Shown: in pieces, positions 47,580 through 60,164 of the stretch
How the letters are laid out: each line of letters opens with the position of its first letter
Numbering within the stretch: the first letter of the stretch is position 1
Assembly: GCA_947044365.1 (NCBI GenBank)
Contig: OX345644.1
Coordinates: 3,908,077 to 3,972,076 of the forward strand
Reading direction: 5' to 3'
DNA from: Petrosia ficiformis
Lineage: Eukaryota > Porifera > Demospongiae > Haplosclerida > Petrosiidae
Length of the DNA: 64,000 bases
Position numbers and translations under genes: made by a program
The notes under the pieces: model-generated
The model's input: the letters and a program-made list of their open reading frames with translations, nothing else
Told to the model about the DNA's origin: nothing
Databases searched by the model: none

Positions 47580-47812
47580 TATCAATAATGAAAGTTTTAT
47601 AAAGCATGCGCCATTCCTGGGTTCTGGTTCCTAAAATTTGGGCGTTTCCTTGTATCACGCTTTGTAAACTTGTGATGCAAGGAAACGCCTAAAAATTTTG
47701 TTTTTCTGTTCCGTGAAACATCGAAGTAACTTGAAGTAACTTCAAGTAACTTCCTTTGATTGAGTGTGGAAGTAGGCTGCAAGTTTACTATTGAGCTGTT
47801 ACGAATATATAG
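47580..47812 (+). promoter_or_regulatory. Presumed 5' leader of receptor copy C (divergent)
   Basis: It has the right position, after the dynein tail and ending at ATATATAG followed by a GTGAGA donor (47813), but lacks the TTTCAAATTTCCCGCTA box and the GTGTCTAGAGAAATCCA blocks. It has instead a hairpin and a GAAGTAACTT triple repeat (47725-47755). The leader was probably replaced, which may have silenced copy C. Confidence 0.35.
47634..47700. repeat. Inverted repeat in the presumed leader of copy C
   Basis: AAATTTGGGCGTTTCCTTG with a TATCAC extension pairs with GTGATGCAAGGAAACGCC and its AAAAATTTT end. The loop is about 11 bases. It could fold as a strong hairpin in DNA or RNA. Confidence 0.85.
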
Positions 47813-48421
47813 GTGAGACACACAAACTAAATACATAATAAGTCCCATTTTCTTTCAAACCAGCGACAATTTGGGTGTTACCCTGTGTATCACGCACGAG
47901 TTGATAAGGTGTAAACAGTTTGGTAGACCAAGTTACAGTAAACTTCCTATTGTGTAATCACATCATAGTTAAAAGAGGGTGTGCCAAATTAAACTTTGCT
48001 GAATTAATTTTAGTGATGGCTATAGGTCTGTGAGAAAGTACATCTTTTGGTTATAACCCCACATTTCGTGTTTATATATATAGGCATTGACAGTATAACA
48101 ATTACATCACTGGCATATATATACAATGAACAATACCATTTTTGCATATTTTGACAAATGACAAACATAATAATTCATCTAAAAAGAAATGAATATTCTG
48201 AATTTTCGCAAATAATCATGATTCATGAAAATTAGGTAAAATTTCCACCTCACAAAAATTACCTACTATACAATATTTATCATATTTTATCATAAAACTA
48301 TCACTTGCATTATTTAGATTACCATAATATACCTCTATCACTTGAAAAGCTTTATAATTAAAACATCTCATCTGTCATATTAAAAAAGAACACAATCATC
48401 TTCATCATAAGACAGTAAACA

Positions 48422-51396
48422 ATGGATGATGAAATTACTCGTTCCTTTAAGAATGGACATTATCAGAGAGCATCACACTTGCTACAGAAAGTGAGAGATC
48501 CTAATAATATTGGCTTATTGTATTTTTATCCAGAGAAACACAAGCATATTGATTGTAAGAAATATAATGTTTCTCTTCTTCATCTTGCTGCTTATCATGG
48601 GTGGTTAGATATTTGTGATCAACTAATAACAAAATATAATCACGATCCTCGTGTACAAGAGAAGTGTCAATCTCTTATTGACCATTCAAAACAATTCAAA
48701 GAGTACAGTGGATTCCTTCTTGATATTTCACAACCACAATGGAAAACCAATGCAACAATTTCACCTGATGTTCCACCAACACCACCACCTTTATTCTATG
48801 CTACATTGAGTGGACACTATGATGTAGTAACCTACCTCATCAATAAATGTGACTGTGATCCTCATCAACAAAGTATTGAGGGTGAGACTCTATTATATCT
48901 GGCATGTTTAGTAGGTCACTATGAGATAGTAACATATCTCATTAGTAAGTGTCATTGTAATCCAAACACAACAATCAAGCTGATGGTACCTGTATCACGT
49001 GCTGAGATGCAAAAATCATTTATGCCCCCTGCCTCATCATACTATGCGTGGTTGAATATTATAGATCATATTCTTTATACTCCACTACATACAGCTTGTC
49101 GTTATGGCCATTTAAACATTGTAAAGTTCATTGTATCTGTTTCTTCAGTAGATGTTAATAGAAAAGCTTCTGATGGTTATACTCCACTACATACAGCCTG
49201 TCATCATGGTCAATTAGAAAGTGCAAAAATTCTGTTATCTTCATCTTTAGTAGATATAAATATCAAAAATAATGATGGTGATACTTCATTACATATAGCT
49301 TGTCAATATGGTGAATTACAGATTGTACAGCTACTCATGTCCACAACACAAATAAATCCAATGTCTACTAATGCAAAACATGACACAGCACTTCATATAG
49401 CATGTAGTTATAGTAATGTGGATATAGTAAAGTATCTCTTGTCAACAGGACTTATAGATCCAATAGCTATGAACAGATACCAAGACACTCCAGTACAATT
49501 AGCAGGAAATAACTACGCCATTTTGAAACTGTTTGAACCATTTAAACAATGTAGAGTAGATTTCCCTGTTGAGTCATACAGTAAGGTCTTCCTATGTGGT
49601 AATACTACTAATGGTAAGAGTTCCTTGGCACATGCTTTAGGTCAACGAGTTAAAATGGTCTCCATGCATGGGGTGGCTAGAGTGGCTAAATCCCTTTAAA
49701 CAGCCAGAAAAGGTCAAGCCTCTCACAGCTGGTATTGTTCCTCATCATCTTGAGAGTATTGAGATAGGCAATATTGTCTTGTATTATTTTGCTGGTCATC
49801 CCGAATACTACAGTAGTCATGAAGCTGTACTGGAAAACCTCATGTTAAGATCTCCTGCTGTGTTAATCATCCTAATTAAGCTAACTGATAAACTAGAGGA
49901 CATTGAGAAGCAGTTATACTATTGGGCTAGCTTTATTCAGAATTTTGGCAGTCGAGTGTTAAAGTCTCAAGTAATTGTACTTGGTAGCCATGCTGATGTC
50001 AAGGAAGCCAAAAATATCAAAGATCTTGTTGAAAAATTATATTTATCCATTTCAAAAATGATCAAACAGATTGAATATAAAGGTTTTGTGGCTATGGATT
50101 GTCGCAAACAAAATGGAACAAGTTTTGATCAATTCATTACTTACCTTTCTGATAGTACTGAAACAGTAGTTGACAGGTCTGATAGTATCAGTTTCTATTG
50201 CTATGTCTTGTATGCCTTTCTTAAAACAAAGCTTGATCTAGTAGCTATCACTTTACATAATCTCATACGAAGGATACAGGATGAGAATGAACCTTCCCTT
50301 CCATCAAATGAATCTATTCTTCATGAATTCCTAACCATTCTCAGTGATAAAGGACTCATCATGTTCATCAAAAATACATATTCTACCAGTAGTTGGGTGA
50401 TTATAGACAAGCAAAGTCTCTTGAAAGGAATATCGTTCAACTCTGGCTAGTAACACTGGGATAGTACCAGTTACTGTCCTAAGTGATGTGTTCCCTCAAT
50501 ATGATCCTGACATGTTAGTGGGATTCCTGAAATGTTTGGAATTCTGTCATGAGATTGATGAAAACACTCTCAAAATTATTACTATCAATTCTCATCTTAT
50601 TCAGAAAAGCTGTTATATTTTCCAGCTCTTGTTAGTGTTCAATCTTCATCTTAAGTGACTATCACTGATGGTTTTGGGTGGTGTCTTTGGTGTCCTAACC
50701 CTTACCAATTCTTTTCAAATAGGTTTCTTCAAGTTCTTTTAACACGAATAGCTTACGAATTATCCTTACAACTAAGTGATGTTGGTATCATTCATAGGTC
50801 CCCAGTTCAAACCTTAGATCGATCTTGTCATGTGTGGAAGAATGGTATTTCTTGGACAAGAGATGGTGTTAAAACTGTAGTACAAGTTAGTGAACAGAAT
50901 CGTAGTGTTATATTACTAGTACAACCATTAGATGAGAGTTTAGAGTTAGAATGCTTTCAAGTTAGTAGTTCAGTTATTCAAAAGATCCTTCAGATTAAAG
51001 ATGAATTTTGTCATTCTTGTGATACTCGAGAGTGTCTCATTTCTCCTAATAACCTAAACATGGCCTTACAGTATAATCTTAAAGATCTGTCTGTCTTCAA
51101 AATAGAAGATATTGCTAGAGTTCTCGTGATGAAGAAAACGTTTGTAGCAAGCACTCAATATATCCTCACTACTGGGACAATCAGAACCATATCACTCCCT
51201 CTCTTCATCAATAGTCCATCAGCTGTTTGATGGTGCTAAAGTCAGTGAGTGTATCCCAGAACATGTCTTCAGAGAAATACAAGAAAGATGTAGACCAATA
51301 ATGGATATCTATCGAGCAACCAGAGAGTCCAGTACATACCAGTCAGTTAGAGATCATATGAACAAATTCAGTATATTTACTGGTAGGAATCCATTT
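48422..51396 (+). pseudogene. Receptor copy C, main exon: short ankyrin array, Roc, COR (disrupted)
   Basis: Starts MDDEITRSFKNGHYQRAS, parallel to copy B. Only seven ankyrin repeats plus the TPVQLAGN cap precede the P-loop FLCGNTTNGKSS. An insertion near 49661-49672 (extra ATGCATGG-type bases) shifts the frame after the P-loop. The switch region reads YFAGHPEYY, with Tyr replacing the Asp of DxxG. A deletion near 50430 removes about 12 codons and shifts the frame, a TAA stands at 50652-50654, and a further shift lies near 51160. Exon end at GTAAGC (51397). The first 425 residues remain open and could make an ankyrin-only protein, but the GTPase is lost. Confidence 0.9.
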
Positions 51397-51458
51397 GTAA
51401 GCAATTAGTTTTATTAAGTTGTATACTGTATATTATATCTTATTTCAATTCTATACAG

Positions 51459-53445
51459 AGTGTTGCTAATCCTGTTCTGACTGAAGATGAGAAAAAAACA
51501 GTTACTGCTAGTTTCATAATACCAGATTCATTAATTTTGGTGAGTAAAATATAATGTGATATTCAATACTATAATTATGCAAGTATTATAATAATAATTA
51601 TAATTATTGTTGGGATACACTGGTGTCAAGTGTTCATGTACAACATGTATATCTAAACTGACTTGCTCCATTAGCTAGTTAGTACTATTGTATGTGCATG
51701 CTGATTGATATTTTTGCTGTGATTTAGTTTTTAAATTATAAAAAGATCAATTTCAAACATTTCAAGTTATGAAAAACCATCGATTGTTTGGTTTCAAATG
51801 AAAAAAATAGCACAAATTAATAATGACAACAGCACACAGCACAAAGAAAATTATTAGAATATTTTCTCCATATATCTTGTTTCAGATATTGCCGACAAAG
51901 ATCTAGAGATAAAGAAACAGCAAATTAAGAACCACTATCGAAAGAAGCCAGATGCAAAAGGTATTGCCTTTATTATTGGGATGTACAATGCTGCTGGTAC
52001 AGATGTGGATGTCGATAACGTATCTTCAGCATTTAAAGATGAGCTGAACTTTGCTGTCTTTGTTGAAAAAGATCCTACTTGCACACAGTTAGCTTGCTTA
52101 GTTAAGGCTGCTGCTACAGTCCAGTATCCTCTTAACTACAAGTTTATTACTTTCTATTTTGCTGGTCATGGGGGAATTAATGATTCAGGGAGTCCATATG
52201 TAATACCAATGCATCTGCAGGAAGAAGATAGAAAGGTACTTCGTGTTGAGGAGGACATCATTTCTGTCTTTGCTGGTGTAAAACAAACATATCTATTCTT
52301 TTTCGATTGTTGCTTGAGTGGTACATCACTAGAAAAATATAGTTCAATAAACCATCCAAAGCCAATCAAAGCACCTGCTGGATGTATTATCGCTTATGCA
52401 ACTAATATTGGCTATAAGTCAGCAGGAGATAAAAAACGAGGAGGAATTTGGACTCGCTATCTCTGTAAACATCTGAGGGATCCAGAACCACTCCCTATTA
52501 CTGCCATTCTCACGAAAACCCATGATGATGTTATGAAGGAACATTTTCAACCACCTCTGTTTTCATGTTCTATTGGTGAAGTCTATCTGAAAGGTATAAT
52601 TCTAATAATTATAATCATCTTTTGAGGCGATCATTATAGTGGCAAATGAAGTACCCCGGTAGTTTTTACAGTGTGATTTCACACTATTTATTAAACAAAC
52701 AAAACATGAGCTAATTAGTTATTGAGGCTAAGATGGCAAACACGTGGTCAGAGTATTAATTTTTTATGAATCAAACTGCTGAGAAGTGAGAACCAGTGAA
52801 CAAGCTAAGGCCATAATAAGCATTACAGCTTGTCCATGCTCAGCTAGACAGAATATCAGCTTAAAATTTTAATCATAATAGGTGCCTAGTTTAGCTTTGT
52901 ATTGTATCTTTCCAAATGTTAAACAGTTTTGGGTTCTAGAAAAAGAATTTTCAAAATGCTTTTAGATACCCCGTTTGTTTTTCTTTGTGTGCAGGAAGAT
53001 AATGTTTGGTACATGGGAAGCTCATTATGAATAATTAATTATTAAAAGTTTTGAGTGCACTGAGCAGCTTATATTGACCGGGATATGTTATTTGAGCTTG
53101 GCATGGCCATACTGAGAGGTTTATATTCTATAATATATTAACCTCCATACCCAATTATAATTATGTGGCCTATGAATGTCATTATAATATAATACTATAC
53201 ATGTCAGTTTTCATGTAACCAACAATTCACATAAAAGCTTATAATTGTCATATTAAATAGTTAATATAATGTTCAGTGTAATATACTAACTTCAGCAAGA
53301 GCTATCTATTTCCCCTATCAGTATCTTTAACTTATTCTCAAGATACAGAACTACTCAATTACAGTGTGTACAATGTGTACTCTATTTCAATTATTTGTGT
53401 ATAGATAAGCACATTACTGAGCCAACAACAAATCCAGTCAACTAA
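51459..53445 (+). pseudogene. Receptor copy C, 3' exons with open caspase-like domain
   Basis: Exon 51459-51539 codes VANPVLTEDEKK and ends out of phase with the next. Exon 51886-52593 codes a complete caspase-like domain nearly identical to that of copy B, with FAGHGG (His codon 52167-52169) and FDCCLSG (Cys codons 52308-52313). A last exon, after TGTATAG at 53403, reads KHITEPTTNPVN and stops at 53443-53445. A 3' untranslated part continues to GTAAGT at 53491. The peptidase exon carries no lesion, unlike the rest of copy C, so it may still be under constraint, used separately, or recently converted from B. Confidence 0.75.
52594..53403. other. Last intron of copy C
   Basis: AT-rich, no repeats or exons recognised. 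Confidence 0.45.
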
Positions 53446-56400
53446 CACTATCAAATCACCCTCTCAAACCATTCAAGTTACTCTAACATGGTAAGTACGA
53501 TACATAATAATTATAGCCAAATGATAAACTCATATTTTTTCACTTCTGGGAAGTGCCATTTCATGCCACAAAAATCTCAAGAATCTCATTTTCTGTCAGC
53601 TAGGTGGAGGAATATGGTTTAATCATCGTCGTAGTAGCCTTTATATTTTGATGCAAATCCTCTTTTGTAAATGTAAATTACCTTGAATATTGAAATTGGA
53701 TACTTACTTTCACATAATTATATTTACATGTGTATGCTTAAAAATGAGTAAAAGTAAAATTATACCAAAAGCTAAATGACATATATTGTTTGGTAGTGTT
53801 ACTTCCATAAATGCTGACCTGTGTTTTTAAGGTTTAAATACCTAGTTGATTAGTGACTACAGTTTCTGCATGTTACAACACTAAGTATTTCCTAATGGTT
53901 GTTAAACCCCATGTAAGTGTGGTTTTTCCATGTAAGACTTGATTTACCATTCAGACAAAAATATAGATGTATTAACTACTAAGCTATATGATCACATACA
54001 CACATTGTGCATATACATGTATTAGCATTCAAACACTGTCTCTGTCATTTATTTGACAATTTTATTTTAGAGCAAAATCAGCACGTTTTATTATTACATT
54101 TCCTATTTTCTATAACTATATAGCAACTGATCTCCAAGAAGAAACCTTTGATGTTTAAGTGGAGAGATGTAGGAAGATTGTAAATGATATAGCTTGGATG
54201 AGACTATACTTGGATAGATCTATGAGGTTTAAACAAACAGTGAAGAAGGGTTAATACAGAACAGAAGTTTTGGACTTTAGCATACTAACCTATTACACTC
54301 ATGTGTTTCCATCATAATTATATTGAAAATGAAGACTTCACATTATAGTTTAGCAAACCTCAGTGCAATGTTTGTTTTTGTAATTTGTATGATTATCACA
54401 TTTCTATTTTGCCTATTATTATTTATAATCTACATGATTTTAATTGCATTTTAGCTGAATTACAACTGACGGGTGCTTAAGGAAACCTAGAGGCTAGGCC
54501 GCTTATTACACAGGAGGCTAGGAATACAGATATATATAATACACATTGCTTATAATTATGTGTACCAGCATGAAGTAACTATGACAACTAGGTAGTCTCT
54601 AACTGCAATGTTGCTGCATACATTCGTGAATCAGCTAGGTTCAAGCCTTCGTTATCACGAGCACCTCATCCTATCAAACATAATCAACAACATCTATAGC
54701 CTTCTAATATTACTTAACAGATTTCAGCAATAGTTTATTTGAACTTTTATTAAAGTAAGAGTGATATTCATTAGTCCATGTAATGTTTAAGCAAGTAATT
54801 TGTGTGGTTACTTAATTACCACTAAAAAACATACACAAATCAGTTGATACAGCCAGAGGGTAAATTTATTAGAAGAAGATGAGGAAAAAGAGGAGGTAGT
54901 CAGTAGTGGATAGTGGAGATAGATACATTCACATTGGAGTAAATTCAACAGTCTTTGAGCATCCTGTTTGTAGGAGAGAATCCCTGATATTTGACGATAA
55001 CTAAAGAACAAAATTAAAACTGCTTTTTTTTTCTGAAATTGATGTCCAATAGAGACTGTGATTAATGTTTTTTTTTGTGATGTTTTACTTTGTCATGTGA
55101 GATATAGATCATTAATTTTTAGCAGAATATGTCCAAGTACCTTCATAATACTACATGTATAATACATGTAGTAAATGTACATAATTGTAATAGTTTTTTC
55201 AATTAATTGTCCTTGAATCGATCAACTAACTGTATATTTTGTTACTTCATTTACAATATACACAATAAATCACAAAATAAACTTGATCAAAAAACCATGA
55301 AATTGAAATCTTACTTAATCTACTATTCTCCCATTTGGTGCTCTGATATAATTGTCCTGTTTTAATTTGCCAATTATTGTTTATTGTTATACTCAACTGG
55401 TGCATATATGCATGCATCCATCTTGTATTTCATTACTTGTTTTTGAGTTGTAATAAAGTACTTACATGTGCATAATACTCTATGTTAAATCATTAATCTT
55501 ACTAAAAGTGCATCCCTCAACTTTCATTGTACATGCAGATGTGGCATTGACATTAACTTGTTTAAGCCTAATGTAATTTATGGCCAGCAACCTCAGATGC
55601 TAGACAAGCACTATAGGTATAATGTAAACTGATCTCACATTCTATTTGCTACATGTTTATGAGAGTAATCGTACACTCCTGCTATATAATATAATAATGA
55701 TGTAATAATGGATTGAACTGCAGCCTTATTAGAATTTCCCTCTGTCTTGACTATAATGAATCTTCAGACATCTGGCCTATGAAAACAGTAGTCTCCAACC
55801 CAGTCTGGCTACACAACACCATATAAACAGAGCTAGTACACACATCAGTAACATAAAGATGACATCTGCTGCTTATAATTATTATGTTTGTAAATTTTAT
55901 GTACAACAGTACAATAATTATAATCACACATTATAATAATCAAATCACTAGTACACAGAGTTGCAGAACTAATTTAAAGAGAAAAAAAATGTTTAAAAAG
56001 TTTCAGAAAAGACAAAACCACATTAATGAGTATGATACGTGGATGAATATACGGGAATGAGGAACAGAATAGGAATTAGCATTACAAATTCAGATGAATC
56101 ACACAGGAATTAACCTTTTTTATATTTCATTACCTGCATCTCATAGTGTCTACCAGTAATGGACATGGATCCTAGATTCGGATGGTACCTTAAGCAGCAA
56201 GATAACAACCCTACATTAGTTTGTTTCCCTAGCTATATTTATGTAGGCTTGTTATATGGAAGTAATTTTGTTGCTAAGGTACCATCCCAATCTTGTTTAT
56301 GTGCTTTTTCAGTTTTGATATCCCTACATGTTCTTTCATTTTTTGAAATATTATTCTTCATAACAAGTAATACAAACTAGAATGTGTTTACTTCTAGCAA

Positions 56401-56535
56401 TACTATTATATTGTTTTTCTCCTCCCAATCACTCTAATCTTCTTCACCTTCTATATACATGATTGTGTTTCAAATTTCCCGCTAGTCATACATTTCTGTG
56501 GGCAAAATTTCAATCATATAAATTCGCAGTAACTA
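53428..56535. repeat. Segmental duplication, right copy
   Basis: Direct repeat of 1-2915; it begins inside the terminal exon of copy C and ends at GCAGTAACTA. It contains about 150 bases (54898-55048) lacking in the left copy. A dynein remnant lies at 56140-56475, and the TTTCCCGC box at 56475-56482. The part from about 55380 on is closer to the left copy than the part before it. Confidence 0.93.
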
Positions 56536-56750
56536 CCCGTAGCTCTGTGTCTAGAACATTCATTACTCGTTCTGTCTCAGGAGTCTAGAAAAATCCACAT
56601 CTCGTTCTGTCTCGTGTCTAGAGAAATCTATCACGATCAAGAAATCTATATTTCGTTCTGTGTCAAGAGTTTAGAGAAATCCACGGATCGTTCTGTCGTG
56701 TCTCTATATCAAGAATTCCATCATTCGTTCTGTCAAGTCTCTAAATTCAG
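56536..56750 (+). promoter_or_regulatory. Receptor-type 5' leader without a gene in the window
   Basis: Holds five or six copies of a unit of about 35 bases built from TCGTTCTGTCTC and GTGTCTAGAGAAATCCA, ending in TTCAG and a GTGAGT donor (56751). It matches the leaders of copies A and B. No ankyrin exon follows by 64000, although the longest such intron seen here is 5.9 kb, so either the receptor body lies beyond the window or it was lost. Confidence 0.6.
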
Positions 56751-57567
56751 GTGAGTAGTACGCTGTTGATAACTGCATAAAGTTAAAAGGCCAGCATACA
56801 CACGAAGCAACTTGTTGCAGGCAACAAAGTCGTTCAATGTGTATTGGATGTTGGTTGTTGCCTGCAATCCTGGCAACATGTTGTTTGTAAACTTCAAAGG
56901 ATTGACATGTTGCTTTGTGTATAGTACCTTAAATATTATAATTATTACGATAAATTATAATGCAATTTATATGTAATACATAAAGCATGGTTAGAAGTTA
57001 TGTGGATATAATCCAAGGGCCGAGCCAGATATATAATGTATCTTGATACAGCAAAACTTCAAAGTAATTATATAGACTTTATAATTCAGATATAAACCAT
57101 GACATTGACCACAGCAACACACTACAACATTCATTTGGTCCAAACTTAAGACGAGGCGGCGTCAGGAGAAGCTAAACACAGCAATAGCAGTTATACCTTT
57201 CCAGAAGTATATTCATTTAACATGGATTTGTAATTTCCGCCCCAGGCTCAGTGATTATAAATCTGATATAGCACTCATAGGTGTGTATAACATATACTTA
57301 AATTTCCAAACACAAGCGGGTAGTATATCCAGCATATACACCAACTAGCCCAGCTTTATATAACATATTGGATTTAGCAGTATAATTTTATACTGTAGAT
57401 GTATATGCAAATTGTACACCTCATCACATCAAATGGTTGCCATGGGACCATACTATATTATAATTATCCTGGGCAAAGTGAGGTTACTACTTGCTAACTT
57501 AGACACAGTTTGAACTGTGGTCAAAGTTCAGAGATTGTGGTAAAGGTACATGTAAATTGTGGGATTA
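56751..57567. other. Stretch with no feature beyond a short inverted word
   Basis: AGCAACTTGTTGCAGGCAACA near 56810 has local inverted partners (TGTTGCCTGCAA near 56855), suggesting a small foldback element at about 56790-56915. Otherwise nothing supported. Confidence 0.4.
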
Positions 57568-57719
57568 TTTGTGATTTAAAGACACAAAGTTTAACATTCG
57601 AATGTTGATAAAAACATGTGTTAGGTCGATTGCAGGTACACTTCTTTGTACCTGCAATCGACCTAACATATGTTTTTACCAACATTCGAATGTTAAACTT
57701 TGTGTCTTTAAATCACAAA
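57568..57719. repeat. Near-perfect palindrome, ~72-base arms
   Basis: Starts TTTGTGATTTAAAGACACAA and ends with its complement. Only a few mismatches and a loop of about 8 bases around CACTTCTTTG. It can form a cruciform or, if transcribed, a long hairpin. Confidence 0.93.
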
Positions 57720-57726
57720 CGTCTTT

Positions 57727-57781
57727 GACGTCTTTCAATTGCCATACGTGTATGACACACGTATGGCAATTGAAAGACGTC
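57727..57781. repeat. Perfect palindrome, 25-base arms
   Basis: GACGTCTTTCAATTGCCATA opens the left arm (57727-57751) and its exact complement closes at 57781; the loop is 5 bases. It begins 7 bases after the larger palindrome ends. Confidence 0.95.
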
Positions 57782-58121
57782 AAAACAAATAAAATAATCA
57801 GCTAGTAGCATAATAAAACAAGTGATACTAGATTAAAAATCAACTTGCCTTAAAATCCGAATCTGCCATGATTAATACGTAGTAGACACACCCACTCATC
57901 AGAATGGAAACACGCTGCTCAGCTGAGTGAGGATTTGTGCACCCTAGTATAATCTATATATAAATGTTGTGCTGACAGCCAGACATCATTTCAAACTACC
58001 AATGTAGCAGTATTGGTAAAAAATCTAGTACATGTATATAGTTAAATCAGCTCAAAATTGAACAGCAAGACAATCCTGTGTTGTTTCATTTATACAGTTA
58101 TTGTGAGTTCCTTTTTTCTCG

Positions 58122-58439
58122 TTGATTCACATACTTACAATTACATATTTATTATGTATAATTAGTATATCACAGTTAGTGCAAATTTATATCCTGTTAC
58201 CATGTTTGTTGTATTTTGAATATTACCAGTTTATGACTTCCCAGATTCCTCGCATAGTGAGACATTATTACTGCAGTAATAGTATCACACATGATGTGCA
58301 GGCTGTAAATCATGCTGATGCAGTTTTTGTACTGAAATGTAATCCTGTGTACTCGGGTATAACACCTCATGCTAGTGATTATATTTCAGTAACAGACCAT
58401 GTACCAGCACACAAGGAATGCTATAGACAAGGGTTGTAG
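58122..58439 (+). other. Open frame of 105 codons, unassigned
   Basis: The first 37 or so residues are strongly hydrophobic, the rest mixed (for example ITPHASDYISVTDHVPAHK). I recognise no domain, and no splice or promoter context supports it. It may be chance in AT-rich DNA or a decayed piece of something. Confidence 0.15.
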
Positions 58440-58784
58440 GCATGAGGGCAACATCTATTCAAAACTTTATTCAATTTTATATTATTTATATTACTTCTAG
58501 TGATAGTTGTAATTGACAAAATTATGTGCTGCAATTAGGTAATGATAACAGAAATCCCTTTCACGAGACAACAGATTTGATTGCCTCTTAGCATTTGAAT
58601 TTTGTTTAAGCTGTTACTTGATGGCTGGTAACATCCCATGATATAAATTTTAGTAGTGTTTATATATAATTAGACATAAATTATGAAATAAGTATAACAT
58701 ACATATACATTGTGATGTGTCTCATCTGGACTACATAATACAATTATGTATACACTACATAATTATTAGATATATTCTTGTAGA

Positions 58785-58930
58785 TGAGTAAACTACTAGT
58801 AGGGAGTTTTCTGTGGGTAGATAGCGTGAATTCCATTGTACACTAATATCTACTAACTATAATAGCTGGAATGGGAAATTAATAACATAAATGTAGCATT
58901 GCAAAATTCATGTGACAGTATCTATAGTGA
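58785..58930 (+). repeat. Dispersed repeat R3, copy 1 (short)
   Basis: GGGAGTTTTCTGTGGGTAGA, then TGAATTCCATTGTACACTA. The same order occurs at 59640-59945 and 60600-60915. Confidence 0.7.
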
Positions 58931-59639
58931 ACATGTTTACTTCTTTTAACATCAAAGTTAAGGGAGAAAACTGAAACTGAGCCAAAATAGAATTTCTAGT
59001 TTCATGAGACATGTTTCATGTTTCCTTTAGTGCCTCAATTTTGTTCAAGTAATCACTTGATGTCTCATATTATCCAATTAATTTCTAATTGTGTGTTACG
59101 TTTCCAACAGTTCGTAATATTTATATTACAATGCACATGTAGTTTTATCTATCCTATCTGGACTGCATGATACAATTATGTGTACCAGTATAGCTCAAAT
59201 ATTTCATGGTTTAAAAATTTCGCTTTTCTATTTAATTTTATTACCATCAAGCAGTTAAACATTTTGAGGTTCATTTCTAACTTCAGGCAAGTAAGCTTTC
59301 TTGATAGACCTCACAGAACTTTCATTCAATGGTTTAGCTGTTCAACTTTCTAACAACTGCAGCAACTCCAATCTCACAAGCCTCTTTGCCAACTTGAGCT
59401 CAGATGGTATGATCATATTTTGTGTACTCACCACGCTTCTTGATCCTTCCTTGATTCATTATGCATCCATTATCTAAAATGTCTCTGACAATCCTCTATG
59501 AGATTTCCTTGAAAGTGGATCATCAGGAAGACTGTTCTTCATGCCAGTATCTTAATATTGACATTTTCATTGGGTCAATAAACATGTGATGTTCATACCA
59601 AATGTTCACAATTAAACATTTTGCTTATACAGCTTAATT

Positions 59640-59945
59640 CAAGTATAGTGAAAGTTTTGTCCCTGTGAACTTATACGGTATACAGCATTAGATTTATTCT
59701 TGTAGATAAGTAAACAGATTGTAGGAGAGTTTTCTGTGGGCAGATAGCTTGAATTCCGTTGTACACTTAATAATTTGAACTTATTAAGAATGTGCAGTAA
59801 CCAAACAGCTAATGCATTGTTGAAATATCTGAGCACTTTTCTCTGGGTATATAATTACTACAAGCCATCAAATGATAATTCAACCAAAATTGTGGTGTTG
59901 TCTCATGAAGAGAAGCCAATCAAATTTCCTGATTAGGCAAAGTAA
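59640..59945 (+). repeat. Dispersed repeat R3, copy 2
   Basis: Shares with copy 3 the words GTGAACTTATACGGTAT-like, GAGTTTTCTGTGGGCAGATA, AAGAATGTGCAGTAAC and CCAAAATTGTGGTGTTGTCT, in order. Non-coding. The three copies lie in the same direction within 2.2 kb, so local duplication is as likely as transposition. Confidence 0.75.
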
Positions 59946-60164
59946 TTATGGAATGATAATTAGACTTATAATTACTATCTTGTGTCACATTCAAATGCTC
60001 TTAAGTACTAGAAGTACTAGAATTTGATTTTGGGTGGTAAAGATATAATGTTTATTCTATTTACTAGAACACAGTGAAGAACTAGTGCCTGTATGCTTTT
60101 AAACAGTTGTTGAAGTGTAAAAATTGGTTGTATTTTGAGTGAGAACAAGGCAGTTGTGCTGAAA

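Noticed and set aside
58122..58439. Possible small membrane protein
   Set aside because: Hydrophobic start only; no homologue recognised and no gene context. Kept only as a low-confidence open frame.
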